Shown: in pieces, positions 1 through 5,023 of the stretch
Position numbering within the stretch: position 1 is the first letter of the stretch
Layout: each line of letters begins with the position of its first letter
DNA from: Minisyncoccota bacterium
GTDB taxonomy: Bacteria; Patescibacteriota; Microgenomatia; UBA1400; PJMF01
DNA: 5,023 bases
Direction of reading: 5' to 3'
Assembly: GCA_014728425.1 (NCBI GenBank)
Contig: WJLO01000048.1
Location: 1-5,023, forward strand
Notes under the pieces: generated by a model
Database searches by the model: none
What the model saw: only the letters and a program-made list of their open reading frames with translations
Told to the model about the DNA's origin: nothing
Made by a program: the position numbers and the translations under genes

Positions 1-1012
1 AATCCGCATGCCAGTTTGGTACAACATTGACAATAATCCAGACCTGCAAATCACTTTTATTAAAAACAACAAGACCGTTGTTGGCAAACTAAGCGAACTT
101 CTTAAAAAACATTCTTTAAAAACCATTAGGGCCGGCTTACAGTCTTTGCGAGCGCCCATTAAAGCTCAATACCAAGTGTCGCTCACCCCCCCAGGAGATA
201 ACTATCTACAAGAAACCGATACTTTTGACACCTGGTTTTCTTCTAGTCAGTGGCCAGTGGTTACTCTTAAAAACAATAAGGCTCGTGACTTTAAGCGTTT
301 TTACCCCACTGCTGTAATGGAAACCGCCTACGACATTCTGCCTTTTTGGGTAATGAGAATGTTAATGATGGGTTTGTTTATGACTAACCAGGTGCCTTTT
401 AAAAAAGTTTATTTTCACGGCCTAATTAGAGATGCCAAGGGCCAAAAAATGAGCAAGAGTAAGGGTAATGTAGTAAACCCCTTAAAAATCACAGCAAAAT
501 ATGGCGCTGACGCCCTTAGAATGGCTTTAACCATTCGCTCAAGCGCTGGTTTAGACAAATCTGTTGGAGTGCCAGATTTTAAAGCAGCCCGAAACCTTAC
601 TAACAAAATCTGGAACGCTGCACGATTTGTATTGATGAATCAACAACAGCAAGATCTTGTTAAAACCAAAGCCACCAACGACGAGCAGTTTGTCAAAAAG
701 CTTCAGCAAGTTGTTGCTCAAGTTAGCAATCAACTAAATGATTACAAACTAGGTCTTGCTGCTGAAACCTTATATAATGAGTTTTGGCATTGGTATTGTG
801 ATTACGCTATTGAGGCTAGTAAAAAAGAACAGATTTCTCAACAAAAACTCCTTTTGGGCTTAACCGCTTTTTTAAAGCTTTTCCACCCCTTTATGCCCTT
901 TGTTACTGAGGCTATTTGGCAAGAGCTTAGTCAGCAACAATTGGTAAAAGAGCCACTGCTAATCACCGCCAACTGGCCCGAAGCCGCTGCTGTTAAACAA
1001 AAAACCAACTAG
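1..1012 (+). CDS. valS: Valyl-tRNA synthetase, C-terminal part (5'-partial)
   Basis: This enzyme charges tRNA-Val with valine in the cytoplasm. The visible part holds the second half of the class I catalytic domain and the anticodon-binding domain. The frame is open to the left edge: Ile-Arg codons at 2-7 precede the ATG at 8, matching the family's GIRMPVWY-type strand, so that Met is internal. The HIGH motif and the editing domain lie outside the window. Counting that Met as residue 1, I see PVWY (2-5), DTFDTWFSS (71-79), the ValRS-typical DILPFWVMRMLMMG (about 109-122), KMSKS (147-151, bases 446-460) followed by GNVVNP, and the anticodon-domain signatures FWHWYCDYAIE and HPFMPFVTEAIWQEL. 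These separate it from IleRS and LeuRS. The protein stops soon after LLITANWPE, so the C-terminal coiled-coil arm of E. coli or Thermus ValRS is absent. The PVWY-DTWFSS segment is long and has no cysteines. The stop is TAG at 1010-1012. Confidence 0.95.
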   Translation, partial: IRMPVWYNIDNNPDLQITFIKNNKTVVGKLSELLKKHSLKTIRAGLQSLRAPIKAQYQVSLTPPGDNYLQETDTFDTWFSSSQWPVVTLKNNKARDFKRFYPTAVMETAYDILPFWVMRMLMMGLFMTNQVPFKKVYFHGLIRDAKGQKMSKSKGNVVNPLKITAKYGADALRMALTIRSSAGLDKSVGVPDFKAARNLTNKIWNAARFVLMNQQQQDLVKTKATNDEQFVKKLQQVVAQVSNQLNDYKLGLAAETLYNEFWHWYCDYAIEASKKEQISQQKLLLGLTAFLKLFHPFMPFVTEAIWQELSQQQLVKEPLLITANWPEAAAVKQKTN

Positions 1013-1015
1013 CTT

Positions 1016-1045
1016 TAGACTTTTACTACAGTTTTTTTGTATACT
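1016..1045 (+). promoter_or_regulatory. Possible sigma70-type promoter in the spacer after valS
   Basis: TAGACT (1016-1021) is followed after 18 bp by TATACT (1040-1045). Each hexamer is a fair match to the -35 and -10 consensus. If used, it would give the downstream membrane/TPR-like gene a leader of about 135 nt. The spacer also holds a weak AT-rich inverted repeat (TGTTGTT/AACAACA, 1069-1086) with no T-run after it. AT-rich spacers yield such matches by chance, and transcription from the valS promoter is equally possible. Confidence 0.3.
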
Positions 1046-1188
1046 AAACTCAGTTTCATCACAAGCCCTGTTGTTAAAAAACAACAAAACAGAGTCACTA
1101 AAACCAATAAAAAATTAAGGCTGTCTAAAAAAAACAAAACTGGCTAAAAATGATTTTTAACTCTCAAATCAACTAAATTAACCAAAAT

Positions 1189-1638
1189 ATGAGTTTAAAT
1201 AACTGGTTGCTGCTACCTCTTTTTATCTTAAAGCTATTGACTGCTAATTTGGTTTTTTTAACTAAGCTGGCAGTGCTCAAACAAGGGCAACTAATAGTTT
1301 TGTTGGTTTTTTTAATACTAACTAGCCTGCAGTTGTGGTTTTTAAGCCAACGCCCTCAAGCTTGGTCGCAAACCCAGACCAACACTCCCCCATCAGAAAA
1401 AAAACTGGCCAATTACCTAAACCTTACTAACACCTACACCTATCAACTTGAACCCAAGCCAGAGTTAATCCAACAAGAGCTTTATCACTACCAACAGTTA
1501 CTAAAAAAACAACCCGCTCATCGCGACTTGTTAATTAATGCCGCTATTTTAAGCTTTCACACCAACAAAGAAGATTTGTTCGAACAATATCTTCGTCAGG
1601 CAAAAAATCTTGATCCTAATAATGAAATCTTTAACTAG
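1189..1638 (+). CDS. Small membrane-anchored protein with C-terminal TPR-like helices
   Basis: I do not recognise a named family. The 149-residue product begins with two hydrophobic stretches (about residues 6-29 and 34-52) separated by a short KQGQ turn. A Pro/Thr/Gln-rich linker (about 53-72) follows, then a hydrophilic helical tail. Residues 96-147 look like a tetratricopeptide pair: ELYHYQQLLKKQP, then a 34-residue unit with small or hydrophobic residues at the usual places (NAAILSFHTNKEDLFEQYL) and the typical ending AKNLDPNNE. The likely role is membrane-anchored protein-protein contact, with the partner unknown. The ATG is the only plausible start, since an in-frame TAA lies at 1174-1176. 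There is no Shine-Dalgarno sequence; the upstream bases are A/T/C-rich. The gene lies 176 bp after valS in the same direction and ends 12 bp from the convergent L25 gene. Coding status is supported by the coherent membrane-linker-TPR layout. Confidence 0.8.
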   Translation: MSLNNWLLLPLFILKLLTANLVFLTKLAVLKQGQLIVLLVFLILTSLQLWFLSQRPQAWSQTQTNTPPSEKKLANYLNLTNTYTYQLEPKPELIQQELYHYQQLLKKQPAHRDLLINAAILSFHTNKEDLFEQYLRQAKNLDPNNEIFN

Positions 1639-1650
1639 GCTATAAGCCAA

Positions 1651-2370
1651 TTACTTGTCTTCAGCTGGTGGCTTGGTGGCTCCTTGTTCAGTTGAATCTA
1701 ACTCTTTTTCTTGATCCTCTGCAGCAACCTCGCCTTCTGCGCCCTCCTCCTCTGCCGCCACAACCTCTTCTCCCGCTGACAACTCAGTCTCTGGCTCTGG
1801 TTCCTCTTCTTCCTTAACCTCTTGCACTAGCACCACTGGAGCGTCTTCGCCCTCTTCCCCGACCACTAAGCTTACCTTACTGCGATCAAACTCCAAATCT
1901 GCTAGGGTCACAGATTGACCAATTTCAGCAAACTGAGCAACATCAATAACAAATTTCTCTGGCAAGTCTGTGGGCAAGGCCTCAACCTCAATAGTGTCTC
2001 TCACAGTAACCAGCACTGCTTCAGGCAGCTCAAACTCCCCCACCAGCTCTACTGGCACCTCTGTGGTGATTTTTTCTTTTAAGCTCACTTGTTTAAAAGC
2101 CACATGAATGGGTTCGTCAGTTAAGGGATCAAATTGAATTTCGTCAATTAAAACCGGTAGTTCTTTTTTAGCATCAGTAAGCTTTAGGTAAATTAAGCCG
2201 CTCTCCCCTGCTTGATTATAAAGTTTCTGAAACTTACTAGCTGCCACTTGCACAGCCTGAGAAGACTCTCCAGCTCCAAAAACATTGGCCGGCAAAACAT
2301 GCTCTGCCCGCAGTTTTTTAGCAGGGATTTTAAGATCTCTGGTTTTAACTGAAAAAACTATTTTGCTCAT
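1651..2370 (-). CDS. rplY: Large ribosomal subunit protein bL25 (TL5/CTC type)
   Basis: L25 binds 5S rRNA in the central protuberance of the 50S subunit; the two-domain form is called TL5 or CTC. Residues 1-95 match the 5S-binding domain: R11, KKLRAEHVLPANVFG (18-32), and PVLIDEIQFDPLTDEPIHV (72-90), which is nearly diagnostic. Residues about 97-183 match the C-terminal beta domain (VPVELVGEFELPEAV, then IEVEALPTDLPEKFVIDV). Residues 184-239 are a disordered acidic tail rich in Glu, with an imperfect repeat GEEVVAAEEE / GEVAAEDQE. At 239 aa it is a little longer than typical CTC proteins because of that tail. Oddities: the HVDF motif reads HVAF (A91), the conserved Tyr before Gly is F31, and the usual Gly after LRR is H24. 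The ATG at 2370-2368 is preceded by AGGAAG (2379-2374) and is the first ATG after an in-frame TGA at 2403-2401. The gene stands alone and converges on the TPR-like gene. Confidence 0.95.
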   Translation of the reverse strand: MSKIVFSVKTRDLKIPAKKLRAEHVLPANVFGAGESSQAVQVAASKFQKLYNQAGESGLIYLKLTDAKKELPVLIDEIQFDPLTDEPIHVAFKQVSLKEKITTEVPVELVGEFELPEAVLVTVRDTIEVEALPTDLPEKFVIDVAQFAEIGQSVTLADLEFDRSKVSLVVGEEGEDAPVVLVQEVKEEEEPEPETELSAGEEVVAAEEEGAEGEVAAEDQEKELDSTEQGATKPPAEDK

Positions 2371-2373
2371 AAT

Positions 2374-2379
2374 CTTCCT
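2374..2379 (-). promoter_or_regulatory. Ribosome binding site of the L25 gene
   Basis: Read on the minus strand, AGGAAG lies 3 nt before the ATG (AGGA is 5 nt away). The spacing is short but usable. It supports the chosen start and is the only clear Shine-Dalgarno sequence in this window. Confidence 0.6.
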
Positions 2380-2394
2380 ATTAATTAGATCATA

Positions 2395-2423
2395 ATTGTA
2401 TCACAACCTAATAAGATTGAAAA
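2395..2423 (-). promoter_or_regulatory. Promoter of the L25 gene with extended -10
   Basis: On the minus strand TTTTCA (2423-2418) is followed after exactly 17 bp by TACAAT (2400-2395). The -10 is preceded by TGA, giving the extended form TGnTACAAT. A start site about 7 nt downstream would yield a leader of roughly 18 nt that just contains the Shine-Dalgarno sequence, leaving no room for a riboswitch or autoregulatory leader. Just upstream, GTTGG occurs twice, 9 bp apart (plus-strand CCAAC at 2437-2441 and 2446-2450). This could be an activator site or chance. Confidence 0.55.
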
Positions 2424-2564
2424 ACGAAAACCCTGACCAACCTTGCCAACTCAAAAACCAAAGACTGTTATTTTTGTTTACCTTTAAAAAGCTTGGGGTT
2501 TTATAATATTTGTTTTTTTACAACTCGCCTAATGAGTAGGTAGATTTTCTAAATTGGCGCTCTG

Positions 2565-2601
2565 GAAAGCTTGCTTTGTTTTAAAAACAACACAGCTTTT
2601 C
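2565..2601. repeat. Nested inverted repeat in the intergenic region
   Basis: The outer arms AAAGCT (2566-2571) and AGCTTT (2594-2599) pair perfectly over 6 bp. Inside them TTGTTT (2576-2581) and AAACAA (2585-2590) pair over another 6 bp around a 3-nt TAA loop, with a small asymmetric internal loop between the two stems. RNA from either strand could fold. No run of T directly follows the structure on either strand, so it is not a textbook terminator. It may be a small-RNA element, part of the DUF4012 3' UTR, or chance in AT-rich DNA. Confidence 0.35.
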
Positions 2602-2729
2602 AACACTGTTTTTATGAATTTTTGTTCATTTTCATGTGTAATAAATAAGTGTTTTTTTCACGTGATAGTTTTCTAACCACAGTCAAAATATTAAATACAC
2701 ATTCCCTACACACAAAACCCGAATAAATA

Positions 2730-2745
2730 ATTAACTCTCGTTAAT
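2730..2745 (-). terminator. Possible weak terminator after the DUF4012 gene
   Basis: On the minus strand, 8 nt after the TAG stop, ATTAAC and GTTAAT form a 6-bp stem closed by a GAGA loop (a GNRA tetraloop). TATTTATT follows, which is U-rich but interrupted. The stem is mostly A-T and preceded by T6. The position is right for a terminator but the stem is weak, so it may act only as a 3'-end stabilising hairpin. Confidence 0.3.
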
Positions 2746-2753
2746 AAAAAACC

Positions 2754-5023
2754 CTACTCAAACATCACTCCTACAAAAGCATGATCTTGAGAATCAGGTT
2801 CAAAAATAATTCTTTGGCCAAAAGTTTGCGCCTGTGGGGCAATCACTTGAGCTTGAAAGGCCTGATTATAGTAAAGATTAATGGCTAAGTCATAATCAAC
2901 CACCCCAGACTGCTGTTGGTCAAAAAACACATATGAAAATGGAGGAGAGGGGGTTGTTTTAACCACATATGTTAGCTCAACTGTTACGCTCTCTTGAGGA
3001 GGAATCTCTACTAACAAGCCCACCACCTGTCTGTCTTGAGCGGAGTATTTTACCAATTGGTCTGGTTTAAGTGGTTTAGCTGCCACCCGAACGCTTTCTA
3101 CTTTGGCCTCTTGAGGTAAGTAAAAACGCAAATAGTTCCTATAATCACCCAGGGGCCAAGTTTTTGATCTAGCTTGGTTTTCAAAAACAATTTTACGTTG
3201 ATGAAGAATTTCTTGCTGATTTAAGGTAATATTGTGCACAATGTCTCGACTAATATAGCTGTTGATTTTATTAACCCCCACATTGCTTTCAACTTGGTTG
3301 AAAAAATCTACCACACAATCGGCTTGAGCAAACTGAGCTGGACACTGCGGGGTAATTAGATTGCCAGCCCAACCCAAGTTCATTAGGGTTTGATTGTTGT
3401 TGGCATTGTTTAGGCTTAGTAACACTTGATGGCTTTCTAAATTACGATAAAGCGTGGCCAAAAACTGAGCGGCTTGGGTTTGACTAGAGTTTTCTAACTG
3501 ACGAAAAAACTTAGTTAACAACAAAGCAGAGTAGTCTTGTTGACCGGCTTGATTGGGGTTAGTTTCAGCATGAAACTCCATTCTTTCTCTAAGGTTTTTA
3601 GCTGTTAAAATCTCATTGTATTCTGGTAAATTTAAAGAGCCAATGTCTGTTAACCAATCTTCTAAAAACACCAGGTTGACTGCCATTACGCCGTCAACTC
3701 GTTTGTTTAAAGCCTGCTCAATAAACCAGGTTACCTTTCTAGCAGTGGCTGGAAAATCTGGATTCCAGTTACTATCGCGCAAAAACCACTTTTGTTCACC
3801 TAAAAACCTTTTAATTTCTTCTGGGGGAGTAACTGCTCCTGGTAGTTTTTGATCTAGCTCATAAACACTAAAAACCTGCACATCAATAAGCATGCCTTTG
3901 TCAAAGGTCAGCAAGGCTACCGCTTGAATAAAACCACCAGTTGGCCGCAGCTCTTGGTTGTTTTGTAACAACACTGCATAGGTTTTCTTTTGAGTAACTC
4001 CTAAAATCTCTGGCAAAACCGGCTCAAGTTGACGAGCCTGAGCTAAAATCTTTACACTTTGGCTAAGTTTTTCCTGATATTCTACTAACCTATCTTGATC
4101 TGACTCAGAAAAATCTTCTGGGTTGAGCTTACCAACTTCTGCTTTCACTAAAGCCAACCCTTGATAAAGTTTTTGAGTGCTACTATTGAGCTGGTTCAGC
4201 AACACATTGCTTTCTGCTTGACCACTCATCACGCTTAAAAACAAACCAGTGGTTTGTCTTAAGGTTTGTTGTTTTAAGGCTGCCAATTCATCAAAACGCT
4301 TGTTTAAAGAAACCAATAGTAGGGGTAGGTCAAACAAACCGCCATCAATAATATTGCTATACCAGCTTACTTGCGTAGCTAAAAAACCAACCACTGGATT
4401 TGACTCTGCGACCTTAGAGTCTTCTAAAGAGGTTTCTAAAACCTGTTCCACTTTGCTTATTAAAATCTGCTGAGCCCTAATCTTAGTTAGGGTAAAAACA
4501 CCAAACAAAAGCAGGCTCAATAACCCTGTAGTCATTAAGCCCAGTCCTAAAAAGAAGGCTAGTTTGCGTCTTTTTGATTTTTGAATGATTTTTTTGGTTT
4601 CTTGCGCCAGGCTTAAAGTGCGCGCCACTTTAGCCTGAGTGCGTTTTTGCGAAAAAATATTAAGCAGGGTTTTATCAACAGTTGATTTGGTATTAAGCCT
4701 GGTTGTTGGTTTTTTAACCGATGACGAGGCTGGGCTTGTTTGGCCTTGCTGATTTTGGTTTTTAATCAATAACTTAGACGGGGTAATATAAGAGCCAGCT
4801 TCAGAAGACTTTTTAAAGCTGATAGCTGATTGTTGGGCTGCCAACTGAGCTTGATTAAGGCTTGACTGGGTTGACAATGGGTTTTCAAGGTCTAGGGGAG
4901 TGGGAGAGACCTGATTAGATTGAGTTTTGCTAATTGATTGAGCTAGCTTAAGCAATTTAGCTAAACTTAGGGAGGTTTTTGGCTCGCCTTGAAGTTTTTT
5001 GGGCAACTGACGAACTAGTTTGT
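2754..5023 (-). CDS. DUF4012 domain membrane protein (probably 5'-partial)
   Basis: This belongs to the DUF4012 family of bacterial envelope proteins; the biochemical role is not established. Numbering from the TTG codon at 5006-5004 as residue 1, residues 1-145 are a Ser/Gln/Lys-rich, probably disordered region. Residues 149-174 form one transmembrane helix after QKSKRRK, which implies a cytoplasmic N-terminus and an outside C-terminus. A helical, coiled-coil-like stretch follows (about 177-330), then the DUF4012 core: NNQELRPTGGFI (349-360), WFLRDSNWNPDFPATARK (407-424) and VDGVMAVNL (437-445). The distal part has WPLGDYRNYLRFYLP (617-631) and beta-rich sequence to the end. The only two cysteines, C555 and C564, lie outside the membrane and could form a disulfide. 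The frame stays open from 5007 to 5023, no Shine-Dalgarno sequence precedes the TTG, and the first internal ATG is M157, so the true start probably lies beyond the window. The stop is TAG at 2754-2756. The gene shares its strand with L25 but is separated by 383 bp. Confidence 0.9.
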   Translation of the reverse strand, partial: KLVRQLPKKLQGEPKTSLSLAKLLKLAQSISKTQSNQVSPTPLDLENPLSTQSSLNQAQLAAQQSAISFKKSSEAGSYITPSKLLIKNQNQQGQTSPASSSVKKPTTRLNTKSTVDKTLLNIFSQKRTQAKVARTLSLAQETKKIIQKSKRRKLAFFLGLGLMTTGLLSLLLFGVFTLTKIRAQQILISKVEQVLETSLEDSKVAESNPVVGFLATQVSWYSNIIDGGLFDLPLLLVSLNKRFDELAALKQQTLRQTTGLFLSVMSGQAESNVLLNQLNSSTQKLYQGLALVKAEVGKLNPEDFSESDQDRLVEYQEKLSQSVKILAQARQLEPVLPEILGVTQKKTYAVLLQNNQELRPTGGFIQAVALLTFDKGMLIDVQVFSVYELDQKLPGAVTPPEEIKRFLGEQKWFLRDSNWNPDFPATARKVTWFIEQALNKRVDGVMAVNLVFLEDWLTDIGSLNLPEYNEILTAKNLRERMEFHAETNPNQAGQQDYSALLLTKFFRQLENSSQTQAAQFLATLYRNLESHQVLLSLNNANNNQTLMNLGWAGNLITPQCPAQFAQADCVVDFFNQVESNVGVNKINSYISRDIVHNITLNQQEILHQRKIVFENQARSKTWPLGDYRNYLRFYLPQEAKVESVRVAAKPLKPDQLVKYSAQDRQVVGLLVEIPPQESVTVELTYVVKTTPSPPFSYVFFDQQQSGVVDYDLAINLYYNQAFQAQVIAPQAQTFGQRIIFEPDSQDHAFVGVMFE

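Larger units (their letters stand above)
2371..2753. other. AT-rich intergenic region with no credible gene
   Basis: This 383-bp gap lies downstream of the DUF4012 gene and upstream of the L25 gene. It is visibly richer in A+T than the flanking genes. It holds the L25 promoter and ribosome binding site at its left end, a nested inverted repeat (2565-2601), an 8-bp palindrome TCACGTGA (2658-2665), a weak ATGAA/TTCAT inverted repeat (2614-2629), and a possible terminator for the DUF4012 gene at the right end. A lone plus-strand TATAAT (2502-2507) has only a poor -35. I see no tRNA, no recognisable structured RNA and no open frame longer than about 20 codons. Confidence 0.7.

Noticed and set aside
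415..733. Two minus-strand open frames of 63 and 60 codons inside valS
   Set aside because: They lie antisense within a clearly conserved synthetase region and resemble no known protein.
1145..1159. TAAAAA-TGA-TTTTTA as a terminator for valS
   Set aside because: The 6-bp stem is entirely A-T, with a 3-nt loop and no GC clamp, so it would be too unstable to act as an intrinsic terminator.
2614..2676. A 20-codon plus-strand frame (ATG to TAA) in the intergenic region
   Set aside because: It has a biased composition (Phe, Cys, Val, Ile), no Shine-Dalgarno sequence and chance-level length for AT-rich DNA.
3616..4473. Two plus-strand open frames of 78 and 74 codons inside the DUF4012 gene
   Set aside because: They are antisense shadows of strongly conserved DUF4012 sequence, with no ribosome site or recognisable product.
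1..5023. Recoded UGA (Gly) as in Gracilibacteria/SR1
   Set aside because: About 1,480 codons in four genes contain no in-frame TGA, and glycine is encoded normally by GGN. Not using TGA as a stop in four genes is too small a sample to matter.
1..5023. Mobile element, CRISPR array, toxin-antitoxin or defence system
   Set aside because: I saw no transposase, terminal inverted repeats, target-site duplications, regular spaced repeats or matching protein motifs on either strand.
2754..5023. Assigning the DUF4012 protein as a LytR-CpsA-Psr phosphotransferase
   Set aside because: Both are single-pass envelope proteins, but I cannot identify the LCP arginine/aspartate phosphate-binding motifs here; RPTGGFI is a DUF4012 signature of unproven function.

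Overview
The window carries four protein-coding genes and looks like ordinary chromosomal DNA from an AT-leaning, small-genome bacterium, most likely of the Candidate Phyla Radiation (Patescibacteria; a Microgenomates-like or related lineage). That placement is inference. It rests on a divergent, cysteine-poor and C-terminally short valyl-tRNA synthetase, an L25/CTC protein with a long acidic tail, and a large single-pass DUF4012 protein of the kind common in that group. All four frames read through with the standard bacterial code. The stops are TAG, TAG, TAA and TAG, and no in-frame TGA occurs, which argues against a UGA=Gly lineage such as Gracilibacteria/SR1.

Layout. Bases 1-1012 (+) hold the 3' part of the valyl-tRNA synthetase gene, open at the left edge. 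An AT-rich 176-bp spacer with a possible promoter follows, then a 149-aa membrane-anchored protein with a TPR-like tail (1189-1638, +). That gene converges on an L25/CTC ribosomal protein gene (1651-2370, -) with only 12 bp between the stop codons. L25 has a convincing promoter and Shine-Dalgarno sequence just upstream. An AT-rich 383-bp gap (2371-2753) holds inverted repeats but no credible gene. The rest (2754-5023, -) is a DUF4012 protein whose reading frame is still open at the right edge.

Function. ValRS and L25 are both translation genes, but they face each other and do not form an operon. The TPR-like protein and the DUF4012 protein are membrane or cell-envelope proteins of unproven role. 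I found no mobile element, CRISPR array, tRNA, rRNA or defence system. The points most worth a second look are the changed 5S rRNA-contact positions in L25 (notably Asp to Ala in the usual HVDF motif), the unusual architecture of the ValRS, and the structured 383-bp gap.
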